From Rhodothermales bacterium (GTDB lineage Bacteria > Bacteroidota > Rhodothermia > Rhodothermales > VXPQ01): a stretch of 64,000 bases of DNA. The notes beneath the pieces were generated by a model. That model was not told where the DNA came from, made no database searches, and worked only from the letters and a program-made list of their open reading frames with translations. Where the stretch lies: the NCBI GenBank assembly GCA_951812345.1, contig OX638295.1, forward strand, positions 2,266,965 to 2,330,964, given 5' to 3'. Below are positions 36,790-45,695 of this stretch, one piece after another. The position numbers were made by a program, and so were the translations under genes. Position 1 is the first letter of the stretch, and each line of letters begins with the position of its first letter.

Positions 36790-38571
36790 CTATTTGACCA
36801 GCGTCATCGTGCGGGCCACGACCTCCTCCCCGACCTGCAAACGGTACACGTACGAACCGCTCGGTAAATCGCCCCCATCGAACCGCACCGTGTGATGACC
36901 CGCGGGCCGGGAACCATCGACGAGCACCGTCACCTCCTGCCCGAGCAAATCGTACACTGCAAGGCGCACCTTACTGCCCTCTGGCAGCATATAGCTTATT
37001 GTCGTTTCCGGATTGAACGGATTCGGATAATTGCCAAGAAGCGCCACTTCAGCAGGCAATTCCTCGCCCTCTGCGCTTACGTCTACCGACAAGGACGGCG
37101 CAAGAACAAACAACCCGTCCCGCATGCTGGATACCGCAATGATTCCGCTCTCGAACCAGGGATAACTGCTCCAGGAACCTGTAAATCCTGGTCTGTTCGA
37201 TTGAGGAACGACATCGAAGTACGCCACTTCGCGGATGGCGTCGGGCGACAACTCGCCGTCGTAGGAAATATCCATGACACGCAATCCGGCCGTATAGTTC
37301 GCTTCGTACAATTTGTCCCCGCGGATATACAGGTTATGATCTATAGCGGTAGTCGGCCCATGCCAGGCGCCCGCAAAAACGGGATCGTCCAGCTGCTGCA
37401 CATCGAAGATCAGGGTTCGGGTTGAAGAAATACCTCCACTATCGCGCTCGTCCAGTTCGTCGTTTACGAAAAGATAGCGTTGATCCCCCGTCAGCCACCC
37501 CTGGTGCGTGTAGGCGAAATTCGGGTATTCGAACACACCGAGTTCTTCCGGCGAAGCCGGATCCGTCACATCCGTAATGGATCCGGCCGTCTCGTCGGAA
37601 CTGAAGCAAATATCTTTCCCGGCGTATCTCGTATCCGGCCCGCTGTATCGAACGCATTGCGCATCGTGCGTGTAATGACTGGCTGTGCGACCTCTCACGG
37701 AAGAATGGTAACACCCCGCGAACGTGGGCTGCGCCGGATCGCTCATGTCCACGATATGCGACCCCGCACCGCAGGAAAATCCATCCGGCGTCACCTGACG
37801 GCCCGTTATACCCACGATATATACATGATCCGACATATCGTTGACCACCACATTATGCGCCGATCCGAAGGCGTCATACAGGGCGGTGGGGTCGAAGGTC
37901 GCCGGAGCATCGGTTACATTCCGAAGTTTCGAAAGATCAAACACCTGCATGCCGTGCGACAAGGCATAATCGGCTACAATGACGGCATGATCGTTCACGA
38001 CCTTTATGTCCCGCCACCGACTGGCCTGGCTTCCGGGCGTCATCGGTAACATTCCGACAAACGAGGGATTTTGGGGATCGCGGAGATCAAAAAACGCGAC
38101 GCCGTCGACCCGACCGAGGAGCGCATACTCTACCCCCGTAACCGGATCGGTCCAGCCCCAGATGTCATTGAAGCAGTCCTGCGAAGAAGGGCATGGAAAT
38201 CCCTCCATCTCCTCTCGGGGTACAAAAGCCAGTAAATCGAGATCCTTGCAGGGATATCCGGCGGCTTCTCCATCCACACAGGGCACGCGCCCTGTGATGC
38301 GCGCCGTTTGGGAAACCCCGTCGTGCGCGTCTTCCACGCTAACCGACGCGGCCTTGCCGTCCCCGGCCTGCTGCTGGAAAAATCGAGCCGAAGAAGCTTC
38401 TGCTGTAGAAACGAAGAACAGAAACATGAAAACGGCAAGGGCGCACCCTGCGAATCGGGCAGAACGCCCGGAAAGAACATTCCCCCATACCGCTTTCGCA
38501 AAAATTCCGGTGGAGCGAAACACCGGGAGCGCACAAGAGAAAAGTCGTGATACGTTTACGGTATACCGCAT
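36790..38571 (-). CDS. choice-of-anchor B family protein with type IX secretion sorting domain
   Basis: Large secreted beta-propeller protein, likely cell-surface. Seen in 593 residues: N-terminal hydrophobic signal near 35-55 (CALAVFMFLFFVSTAEA), CKDLDLLAFVPREEM and NDIWGWTDPVTGVEYALLGR typical of the anchor-B propeller, LVIVD-like repeats (HGMQVFDLSKLRN), and a C-terminal sorting domain beginning NYPNPFNPETTISYMLP and ending SYVYRLQVGEEVVARTMTLVK in pieces. The sorting domain implies export by the type IX system, a Bacteroidota hallmark. An upstream ATG at 38586 is also possible. Function unknown. Confidence 0.9.
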   Translation of the reverse strand: MRYTVNVSRLFSCALPVFRSTGIFAKAVWGNVLSGRSARFAGCALAVFMFLFFVSTAEASSARFFQQQAGDGKAASVSVEDAHDGVSQTARITGRVPCVDGEAAGYPCKDLDLLAFVPREEMEGFPCPSSQDCFNDIWGWTDPVTGVEYALLGRVDGVAFFDLRDPQNPSFVGMLPMTPGSQASRWRDIKVVNDHAVIVADYALSHGMQVFDLSKLRNVTDAPATFDPTALYDAFGSAHNVVVNDMSDHVYIVGITGRQVTPDGFSCGAGSHIVDMSDPAQPTFAGCYHSSVRGRTASHYTHDAQCVRYSGPDTRYAGKDICFSSDETAGSITDVTDPASPEELGVFEYPNFAYTHQGWLTGDQRYLFVNDELDERDSGGISSTRTLIFDVQQLDDPVFAGAWHGPTTAIDHNLYIRGDKLYEANYTAGLRVMDISYDGELSPDAIREVAYFDVVPQSNRPGFTGSWSSYPWFESGIIAVSSMRDGLFVLAPSLSVDVSAEGEELPAEVALLGNYPNPFNPETTISYMLPEGSKVRLAVYDLLGQEVTVLVDGSRPAGHHTVRFDGGDLPSGSYVYRLQVGEEVVARTMTLVK

Positions 38572-38811
38572 GCGTGCGTTATACATTTTGCGCCTCCGTG
38601 TTTCCGTTAGCGAACGGGGGACGACCAGGGCTGTGGGTAATTTTCCGCACGCTCATTTTATATTAAAATTTTTCGGGAACATACTGTTCCTCACGCACCC
38701 CGAATCCGCATCCGAAATGCCCCGAATTGTAACGAATTTCGCCCACAAGGCACTTTCGAACGACCATGCCGTATTACTCGCAATCCGGCATTCCGCAAAC
38801 ATACCTTTTAC

Positions 38812-39033
38812 ATGGCGAAACAGGAAGCAATCAAACAGGAGGGCGTCGTGACGGAGGCGCTGCCGAACGCACAGTTCCGCGTCCGGCTCGACAATGGGCA
38901 CGAAATCCTCGGGCTGCTCTCCGGTAAGATGCGCAAGCACTATATCCGCATCATTCCCGGAGACCGGGTAGACATAGAAATATCTCCGTACGACCTTTCC
39001 AAGGGACGCATCGTGTTCCGGTACAAGGGCTGA
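38812..39033 (+). CDS. infA: translation initiation factor IF-1
   Basis: Small S1/OB-fold factor binding the 30S A site. Seen in 73 residues (family 71-73): [54 protein letters not shown] and the terminal VFRYKG. The usual ribosomal-protein neighbours (secY, map, rpmJ, rpsM) are absent; instead a gamma-glutamyltransferase gene follows after 4 bp. Confidence 0.97.
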   Translation: MAKQEAIKQEGVVTEALPNAQFRVRLDNGHEILGLLSGKMRKHYIRIIPGDRVDIEISPYDLSKGRIVFRYKG

Positions 39034-39037
39034 AACC

Positions 39038-40795
39038 ATGCGATCAACCAGCCGGCTCATGTTCCTTCTCCTTCCGGCGCTCGTCTGGCAAACGGCTTGC
39101 CAACCTGTTTCCGACCAAAGCGCCCCACCCACGGGGCGGGGAGACCGCCTGAGCGGAGCTGCCTTCGCCACACGCAGCCCTGCGGTCGGCCAAAACGGCA
39201 TGGCCTCGACCAGCCACCCGTTGGCTACGCAAACCGCCATCGATATTCTGAAACAGGGTGGCTCGGCGGTGGATGCAGCCATTGCCGCGAACGCCGTACT
39301 GGGTTTCGTCGAGGCGAACAACTGCGGAATCGGCGGAGACCTTTTCGCGATCGTGTGGGACGAAGCATCGGGACAACTCCATGGGTTGAATGCGAGCGGA
39401 CGCGCACCCCTCGGGCAATCGCTGGACGAACTTATGGAGCGCCTGGACGGGGCCGACGGGATTCCACTGCACGGACCGCTTGCCGTTTCCGTGCCGGGCG
39501 CTGTAGACGGATGGTTCGCGTTGCATGAGCGTTTCGGCGTGCTTCCGATGCAGGATGTGCTGGCTCCCGCTATCCGGTACGCCCGCGAGGGATCGCCCAT
39601 CACACAGGTCGTGGGCTTCTCGTGGACACAGGCGCACCAGCGACTAAAGGATCATATCCACGAAATCGGCGATCTCAGCAGCTTCGAAAATACCTATTTC
39701 GTGGATGGGCACATGCCGCCCGAAGGTAAAATTTTCCGCAATCCCGATCTTGCCGCTACGTACGAACGGATTGCCGCAGAGGGACGCGACATATTCTACG
39801 AGGGCGCCATTGCGGACGCCATCGACGCATGGGCCCGCCGCACGAACACGCCGCTTCGGAAAGCCGATTTCGAGGCGCACACGAGCACCTGGGTAGACCC
39901 GGTATCCGTTCCCTACCGGGATGTGGAGGTGTATGAACTGCCCCCGAACGGACAGGGGATCGCGGTGCTGCAGATGCTCCGTATCCTCGAAGGCTTCGAC
40001 CTCGCGGCGCTGGGACATAATACCGCCGATTACCTCCATGTCCTTGTGGAAGCGAAAAAACTCGCCTTCGCGGACCGCGCCCGGCATTACGCCGATCCGG
40101 CCTTCGTGGACATCCCGCTCGAACGCCTGCTTTCGGAAGAATACGCCGCCGAACAACGCGGGCGCATCGACATGACGCAGGCGATGCAACGCATCGCGAC
40201 CGGCGATCTCGAACACGGGGATACCGTCTATCTGACCGTTGCGGATGCGGACGGAAACATGGTATCGCTCATCCAGAGCAACTTCTTCGAGTTCGGCAGC
40301 GGTATGACCCCGGACGGCCTCGGTTTTGCGCTGCAAAGCCGGGGCTCCCAGTTCTCGCTCGACCCGGATCATCCGAATGTGTACGCCCCCGGCAAACGCC
40401 CCTTCCATACCATTATTCCCGGTTTCGTGATGCGCGACGGGCAGCCGGTTATGGCCTTCGGGGTCATGGGAGGACCGTTCCAGCCGCAGGGACAAGTACA
40501 GGTGCTGCTGAACATGATCGAGTTCGGCATGAATGTACAGGAGGCCGGAGACGCCGCCCGGTTCAGTCATTCCAGCGCGCTCCAGCCTACGGGCGGAACC
40601 ATGACGGACGGCGGACGCCTGGCGCTCGAAAGCGGCATCGCGCCGGAAGTACGGGAGGAGTTGGCCCGGCGGGGGCACATTCTTGCCCCTACCGATTACT
40701 TCGGGGGGTACCAGGCCATCCTCTGGGGCGCCGAGCAAGGAGTGTATCACGGAGGCGCCGATATGCGTAAAGACGGGAATGCGCTCGGATTCTGA
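39038..40795 (+). CDS. ggt: gamma-glutamyltransferase, lipoprotein precursor
   Basis: Self-cleaving N-terminal-nucleophile hydrolase acting on glutathione and gamma-glutamyl compounds outside the cytosol. Seen in 585 residues: lipobox VWQTAC, GGSAVDAAIAANAVLGFVEA, NNCGIGGDLFAIVW, the processing/nucleophile site GDTVYLTVADADGNMVS and the downstream GGPFQPQGQVQVLLNM. At the nucleophile the usual Thr-Thr/His run is GDTVYLTV, still with Thr. It starts 4 bp after infA. Acylases of the same family are the alternative. Confidence 0.9.
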   Translation: MRSTSRLMFLLLPALVWQTACQPVSDQSAPPTGRGDRLSGAAFATRSPAVGQNGMASTSHPLATQTAIDILKQGGSAVDAAIAANAVLGFVEANNCGIGGDLFAIVWDEASGQLHGLNASGRAPLGQSLDELMERLDGADGIPLHGPLAVSVPGAVDGWFALHERFGVLPMQDVLAPAIRYAREGSPITQVVGFSWTQAHQRLKDHIHEIGDLSSFENTYFVDGHMPPEGKIFRNPDLAATYERIAAEGRDIFYEGAIADAIDAWARRTNTPLRKADFEAHTSTWVDPVSVPYRDVEVYELPPNGQGIAVLQMLRILEGFDLAALGHNTADYLHVLVEAKKLAFADRARHYADPAFVDIPLERLLSEEYAAEQRGRIDMTQAMQRIATGDLEHGDTVYLTVADADGNMVSLIQSNFFEFGSGMTPDGLGFALQSRGSQFSLDPDHPNVYAPGKRPFHTIIPGFVMRDGQPVMAFGVMGGPFQPQGQVQVLLNMIEFGMNVQEAGDAARFSHSSALQPTGGTMTDGGRLALESGIAPEVREELARRGHILAPTDYFGGYQAILWGAEQGVYHGGADMRKDGNALGF

Positions 40796-40859
40796 AACCG
40801 GACGCACCGCACCCATAATTCATTCTGAAACCGAAGACAGGCATTGCCGCCAACATGCC

Positions 40860-41633
40860 ATGAAACACACCGGATCATATCTCGCTCTCTTCGCATTCCT
40901 CATCGCATACGCCGCGCCGCAGCCGGCGCAAGCGCAAGGAGTCGACCATTCGCTCTTCACTACGCTCCTGCAAAACCATGTGACCGACGAAGGCCTGGTC
41001 GATTACGACGCATTTGCCGCCTCGGAATCTTTCGACGAGTATCTCGACCTGCTGGACCAAGTCGATCCGGCATCGCTATCCCGGAATGGCCAACTGGCGC
41101 TCTGGCTCAACGCCTATAACGCCTGGACCATCGAACTCATCAACCTGCACAACGAGCGGGAAAGCATCCGCAACATCAACAAGACGCTGGGCATTGCGAT
41201 AAAGGGGCCCTGGACCCAGCCGCTGGCGAAAGTAGGCGGAGTCACGTACACGCTCGACGACATCGAGCACGGAATCATCCGGAAAGAATTCGACGACCCG
41301 CGCATTCACTTCGCGCTGGTCTGCGCAGCCGTATCGTGCCCGCCTCTGCGCCAGGAAGCGTATATCGGCACGCATCTAAATGACCAGCTGAACGATCAGT
41401 CGAAACGGTTCTTACTGGATTCCCCGGAAAAAAACCGCGTGGACATTCCTGATAACACCGTATACCTGACCAAGGTGTTCGACTGGTATGCAAAGGATTT
41501 CGGACAAAACGACGCCGAAATCGCCCGGTATCTGGTGCGCTTTTTTCCGCCCGGCCCGGAACGCACGTTTCTCGCCTCCGGCAAGGCCCGCATCCGGTTC
41601 ACCGAATACGACTGGACCTTGAATATATATTAG
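40860..41633 (+). CDS. DUF547 domain protein, exported
   Basis: Family of unknown role, common in Bacteroidota and marine proteobacteria. Seen in 257 residues: signal peptide (MKHTGSYLALFAFLIAYA, cleavage after AQA), GLVDYDAF, QLALWLNAYNAWTIELI, the conserved block HFALVCAAVSCPPLRQEAY with two cysteines, and KVFDWYAKDFG. The ATG at 40860 begins the signal peptide; the open frame further upstream overlaps ggt. The TAG stop is formed together with the first bases of a repeat element. Confidence 0.88.
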   Translation: MKHTGSYLALFAFLIAYAAPQPAQAQGVDHSLFTTLLQNHVTDEGLVDYDAFAASESFDEYLDLLDQVDPASLSRNGQLALWLNAYNAWTIELINLHNERESIRNINKTLGIAIKGPWTQPLAKVGGVTYTLDDIEHGIIRKEFDDPRIHFALVCAAVSCPPLRQEAYIGTHLNDQLNDQSKRFLLDSPEKNRVDIPDNTVYLTKVFDWYAKDFGQNDAEIARYLVRFFPPGPERTFLASGKARIRFTEYDWTLNIY

Positions 41634-41882
41634 GACACTCTGATCAAATCCACTTCGCTCAGCACTTCACTTTCGTGCGTAAAGGATGTCACGATTCCAT
41701 TGTTGAAATCATCAACGCTGCGGATTCGGGGCAATGCGGCGTGAAGCGCCCTTCGGGAGGCAGAGAGGAGTGCGCTGGCCGTGTCATTCCTCATTGTGTG
41801 GGGCCTACCACACTGCTTCGTCATTCCTTGCCAGCGCACTCCTTTCAGCCTCTGAGCTTTGCGGACTTAATCAGAGTGTCCT
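41632..41882. repeat. GGATACTC repeat family, full copy 3 (reverse orientation)
   Basis: 251 bp with arms AGGACACTCTGATCAAA and TTAATCAGAGTGTCCT, flanked by TA on both sides. Both arms carry the same change (T to C with paired A to G), so the stem is kept. It fills the gap between the stop codons of two convergent genes almost exactly (starts inside one stop, ends 2 bp before the other). Confidence 0.88.
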
Positions 41883-41884
41883 AA

Positions 41885-42835
41885 TTACTCTTCCTCCAGC
41901 CCCTCCAGCCTGTAACTGACGAACGCGAACCGCTTGCTGTCGGGCGCCCAGGACGGCACATTGATCGTACCCTGGCCTCCGAACAGGTGCGCCAACACGC
42001 GGGGTTCGCCGCCCTCCGCAGGGATAATCCGCAGCATCACGTCCTTGTTGGGCGGGTGCCCTTCCACATCCGGCTCGTACGAAAGGAACGCGATCCATTT
42101 CCCGTCGGGCGACGGGTGTGGAAACCAGTCGTTATAGAGATCCGAGGTGAGGGCTTCCACATTGCCGCCTCCTGCGTCCATACGGTATATCTGCATGGTG
42201 CCGGTGCGCACCGAATTGAAGTAGATGTATCGCCCATCCGGCGAATAATCCGGCCCGTCGTCCAGCCCCGGAGCCGTCGTCAGCCTGATCTCCTCGCCGC
42301 CTTCTGCGGGAATCGCATAAATATCGTAGTCGTCGTTGCGCAGACCCGTGTAGGCCAGCGTCCGGCCGTCCGGCGATACGCCGTGCCAGTAAGACGGGCC
42401 GTGTTCGGTCACGCGATGCGGCTCGCCTCCTTCGATGGGCAGCGTGTAGATAATAGACACCCCCTCTTCCGCACCGTCGCTGATAATAAGCGTCTTGCCG
42501 TCCGGCGATATCCCGTGATCGTTGTTCGATCGCACCGCGAATCCGGCGTCGACCAGTTCAGGCTCGCCCCCTTCTACCGGAAGCCGGAATATCCTGCCTC
42601 CCGAGTTGAAAAGGAAATACGTGCCGTCGGGCGACCAGTTGGGCGCCTCGAAATGCGCAGGAAGCATGAGCACGACCTCGCGCTCCCCCGTTTCGATGTC
42701 GATTGTTTCCAGCGAACTGTACAGCACAGGAACGGCTTCTTCTGCCGGACTATCCGCTACCTCCGGATCGGCCTGTGGGGCGCATCCGGTCAGGAGGAGT
42801 AGCGAGGCGGTGAATGCGAAACAGGTACGGAGCAT
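41885..42835 (-). CDS. PD40/TolB-like beta-propeller lipoprotein
   Basis: Probable periplasmic or outer-membrane-anchored propeller. Seen in 316 residues: lipobox LLTGCAPQ and repeated WD40-like PD40 blades such as [44 protein letters not shown] and [11 protein letters not shown], each followed by an acidic EGGE or AGGG turn. No enzyme motif is seen. It is the last gene of the minus-strand run beginning with the SIS gene, separated from the lactonase by the tandem hairpins. Confidence 0.88.
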   Translation of the reverse strand: MLRTCFAFTASLLLLTGCAPQADPEVADSPAEEAVPVLYSSLETIDIETGEREVVLMLPAHFEAPNWSPDGTYFLFNSGGRIFRLPVEGGEPELVDAGFAVRSNNDHGISPDGKTLIISDGAEEGVSIIYTLPIEGGEPHRVTEHGPSYWHGVSPDGRTLAYTGLRNDDYDIYAIPAEGGEEIRLTTAPGLDDGPDYSPDGRYIYFNSVRTGTMQIYRMDAGGGNVEALTSDLYNDWFPHPSPDGKWIAFLSYEPDVEGHPPNKDVMLRIIPAEGGEPRVLAHLFGGQGTINVPSWAPDSKRFAFVSYRLEGLEEE

Positions 42836-42919
42836 GGGAAATATACGTAATGGGTTTGGGGTGGATCGGGTACGGATTCAAACGGATTTCAGGGATTTCG
42901 AATGCATATAGGTTACGAC

Positions 42920-43035
42920 AACGGGTCCATACAGACACCCGTTTCCCTCAAACATAACCTCCGAGGCAATGACCTCTTGCAGGATGAAATCAGGGCAAGT
43001 CCATATAGACGCCTGCCCCTCTCAAACATAACTCC
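42920..43035 (-). ncRNA. two tandem hairpin units with the same loop (possible structured RNA)
   Basis: On the minus strand two units, 72 bp apart, share GTTATGTTTGAG preceded by GGAG, then a stem, then loop GTCTRTATGGAC. Stems differ: GGGCA/TGCCC in one (43035-42992), AACGGGT/ACCCGTT in the other (42962-42920). Different stems with a conserved loop suggest structure. Each unit also reads as a short frame starting MFE. The AUGGAC loop recalls the two-hairpin TwoAYGGAY motif; this is only a resemblance. Confidence 0.4.
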
Positions 43036-43036
43036 T

Positions 43037-44089
43037 TCAGGCAAAACAAATGCACACAGGGGAAGGAATATCGAGCCCCTGGCCGGTCGCGGACAATCTT
43101 CCGGTGGCCTCGTCGATCCCGAAAACGGCAATACGGTCCGTGTGCCGGTTGGCCACCAGCAGGAAACGGTCATGGATGCAGAAATTGCGCGGCCAGTGCC
43201 CGCCGGTATGGATGTGCTGCACGGGCCGCAGTCCATCCGAAACGATTTCGAATACCGCGATGCTGTCGTGGCCCCGGTTCGACCCGTAGAGAAACCGCCC
43301 GTTTGGATGCACATGCAGGTCCGCCGAATCGTTGCGCTCGACAAAATTTTCCGGCAAGGTGGTAATCGTCTGCGTTTCCGCAAGCCGGCCCTGCGCGGCG
43401 TCCCAGTCGAAAGCCGTCACCGTGGAACCCAACTCGTTGATCACGAAGGCGCGCGCGTCGTCCGGATGGAACACGAAATGCCGGGGGCCTGCGCCCGGCG
43501 CCAGATCGATCGGGGGCTGGTCGACAGAATGCAACCCGCCGTCCTCGCCAAGCCGGTAAACCAATACCCGATCCTGCCCCAGATCGGCCACGACCGCATA
43601 GCGGCCTGTCGCATCGGGCACGATGCAATGCGCATGAGGCCCTTCCTGCCGCGCGGGATTCACCCCGGAAGCCCCCTCGTGCTGCACAAAGCTGACCGCC
43701 TCGCTTACCCCTCCATCCTCGCGCACCGCAAACACGGCAAGGCTCCCGCTGCTGTAATTGGAAACGAGTACGAACCGTCCGTCCGGCGTAAGCGCCACGT
43801 AGCACGGATCCGTGCCGTGCGTAGGTACCGCATTGATCGGATACAACCCGTTGTCGATGCCGAACGCATGCAGCCCGCCGCCGAACACGCCCTCGAACTC
43901 GCGCGTCTCGCTGACCGCATATAAAAACTTCCCGGAGGCGTCAAGGGTCAAAAAAGAGGGATTCTGCATGCCCCCTGCATGACCGGTGATTTCCATCGCG
44001 CCGGTTTGCAGATCGAATTGCCCGGCGTATATCCCCTTGCTCCCCCGCTCCGAATACGTCCCTACGTAAAAAGTCACTCCTGTATCCAT
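43037..44089 (-). CDS. lactonase family protein (6-phosphogluconolactonase, YbhE/PgL type)
   Basis: Seven-bladed propeller lactonase, thought to hydrolyse 6-phosphogluconolactone in cytosol; related cycloisomerases exist. Seen in 350 residues: TFYVGTYSERGSKGIY, NPSFLTLDASGKFLYAV, YVALTPDGRFVLVSNYSSGS, GPHAHCIVPDATGRYAVV, GPRHFVFHPDDARAFVINE and HVHPNGRFLYGSNRGHDSIA, the usual repeated blade motifs. The start at 44089 overlaps the 3' end of the amidohydrolase gene by 16 bp, suggesting coupling. Confidence 0.9.
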   Translation of the reverse strand: MDTGVTFYVGTYSERGSKGIYAGQFDLQTGAMEITGHAGGMQNPSFLTLDASGKFLYAVSETREFEGVFGGGLHAFGIDNGLYPINAVPTHGTDPCYVALTPDGRFVLVSNYSSGSLAVFAVREDGGVSEAVSFVQHEGASGVNPARQEGPHAHCIVPDATGRYAVVADLGQDRVLVYRLGEDGGLHSVDQPPIDLAPGAGPRHFVFHPDDARAFVINELGSTVTAFDWDAAQGRLAETQTITTLPENFVERNDSADLHVHPNGRFLYGSNRGHDSIAVFEIVSDGLRPVQHIHTGGHWPRNFCIHDRFLLVANRHTDRIAVFGIDEATGRLSATGQGLDIPSPVCICFA

Positions 44090-45540
44090 GCCTCTTTGGA
44101 AATACCATTCAGATCCCACACGACGCGGCCCGCCCGCACGGTGAGTTCGGCCTCGATTTTATGGGCGCCCTCCATCCGATACCCCTCTATATCCCAGAAT
44201 CCAAAATCTCCCGCGCGCACCCGGAACACGGTCACATCCGCCTCGGCCCCCACATCCAGATGCCCCAGTTCCTCCCGCTGGATCACTTGCGCCGGAGACC
44301 AGGTCGAGGCGCGGACCACTTCTTCGAGCGGCATGCCGAGATTGAGAAATTTGGACATGACGTTCGCCATGTCCTTCATGCCGTGATTCATGCTGCCGGT
44401 ATGCAGGTCCGTGCTGATGGTGTGCGGCCAGAGGCCCGCTTCCACCGCAGGAACGGCCACGGAATAGACGAAACTGCCGCCGCCATGCCCCACATCGAAC
44501 ACAATGCCGCGCTCCGCCGCTTCAAGCACGAAGGGCCGCAGCACCCCGTCCTCCACAATGGCTTCGCGGCGCGATACCGCCGCATACGCATGAGTAAAGA
44601 TGTCGCCGGGGCGAAGGTAATCCAGGAAAAGTTCGCGCAGCGGCAACGGGGGCTCGGCTCTCCCAAAATCGATCATCACGGGCATACCGGCTTGTCGCCC
44701 CGCCTCCACAGCACGCTCCACGGGAGTCCAGTCCCGTCCGAGGTAATGAGCCAGTTTCACGCCCACGACCACCTCCGGGTGCAGCCCGGCAGCCATGGCC
44801 GTCAGCTTGGGATCCATGTCGGACAGGTCCTGCTCGATGGGCTCCCCTTTCATCCCCTGGCCGACGATATTCAGGAACGCCAGCACCCGGGTTTCCGCAT
44901 GCCCTGCCGTTTGTTCGATGAACGTGCGGATGGTGCGCCAGCCCGCCCCGCCCGTATCCACGATCGTCGTCACGCCGGACCGGAAGGCAAAGCCGTCCGG
45001 CGGCAGACTGCCGTAGCTGTTCGCCAGATAGTTGTCCGCTGTGGTGCCGTGAAATACATGGGCGTGCATGTCGATGAACCCCGGCGCCACATAAAGACCC
45101 GAGGCATCCACCACCCGCTCCGCGCGCGCGGGATCGATATGTTCAGCCACCTCGGCGATCCGCCCGCCGGCGATCCCCACGTCGCGCACGCCGTCCACGC
45201 CGTTTTTCGGGTCGATGACATGACCGCCCGAAATCAGCAGGTCCAGGGGAGCATCGCGGGATGTCAAGGTATCGGGAGAGTGCACGGAATATCTACGGGA
45301 TGTCACGGGAGCGTCGCGGGACGTCAAGGGAACGTCATGAGACGTCAAGGGGGCGTCAAGGGACATCGGAGAGATGTTCTGAGACATAAAGGGCGTATCG
45401 TGAGACATCATAAAGGGAGCGGAGCGGGATATCATCGCACTATGCTGCTGCACCACCTTGTCCTGCCCGGCAACGTCTCCCGGTATGAACAGGAGCAAAC
45501 AGGCTATCAGATACGACGATGTTACGAAATGTGACTTCAT
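44074..45540 (-). CDS. amidohydrolase/deacetylase-type metallohydrolase, exported, with N-terminal heptad repeat
   Basis: Amidohydrolase superfamily enzyme. Seen in 488 residues: signal peptide (MKSHFVTSSYLIACLLLFIP), an unusual Ser/Asp/Pro repeat (residues about 40-100), then the catalytic domain with LLISGGHVIDPKNGVDGVRD, metal HxH in FIDMHAHVFHG, VVGVKLAHYLG with a candidate carbamylated lysine, FDVGHGGGSF and TISTDLHTG. The substrate is unknown (D-amino-acid amides, acetyl-sugars and lactones are all served by relatives). Start at 45540 places the signal peptide first. Confidence 0.88.
   Translation of the reverse strand: MKSHFVTSSYLIACLLLFIPGDVAGQDKVVQQHSAMISRSAPFMMSHDTPFMSQNISPMSLDAPLTSHDVPLTSRDAPVTSRRYSVHSPDTLTSRDAPLDLLISGGHVIDPKNGVDGVRDVGIAGGRIAEVAEHIDPARAERVVDASGLYVAPGFIDMHAHVFHGTTADNYLANSYGSLPPDGFAFRSGVTTIVDTGGAGWRTIRTFIEQTAGHAETRVLAFLNIVGQGMKGEPIEQDLSDMDPKLTAMAAGLHPEVVVGVKLAHYLGRDWTPVERAVEAGRQAGMPVMIDFGRAEPPLPLRELFLDYLRPGDIFTHAYAAVSRREAIVEDGVLRPFVLEAAERGIVFDVGHGGGSFVYSVAVPAVEAGLWPHTISTDLHTGSMNHGMKDMANVMSKFLNLGMPLEEVVRASTWSPAQVIQREELGHLDVGAEADVTVFRVRAGDFGFWDIEGYRMEGAHKIEAELTVRAGRVVWDLNGISKEAWIQE
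45241..45423 (-). repeat. degenerate 21-bp coding repeats (heptapeptide TSRDAPL type)
   Basis: Codes for about eight degenerate units: SHDTPFM, SLDAPLT, SHDVPLT, SRDAPVT, SRRYSVH, SPDTLT, SRDAPLD. The DNA shows the matching GGGACGTCA/GAGACGTCA pattern. It separates the signal peptide from the catalytic domain. Confidence 0.75.
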
Positions 45541-45695
45541 TGTTTCTTTGTAATTTTGCCCTCTTTTTCTAATCCCGCCATGCACCCGAGCGGCCATTCA
45601 CCCATTACCGGGTTGCACCCGCACCACACCTGGGCCGGGGAGCGCCTGGCGCCCCTGCTACCCCTGCGTTTTGCCGCCATTCGCCCTGCACCTTC

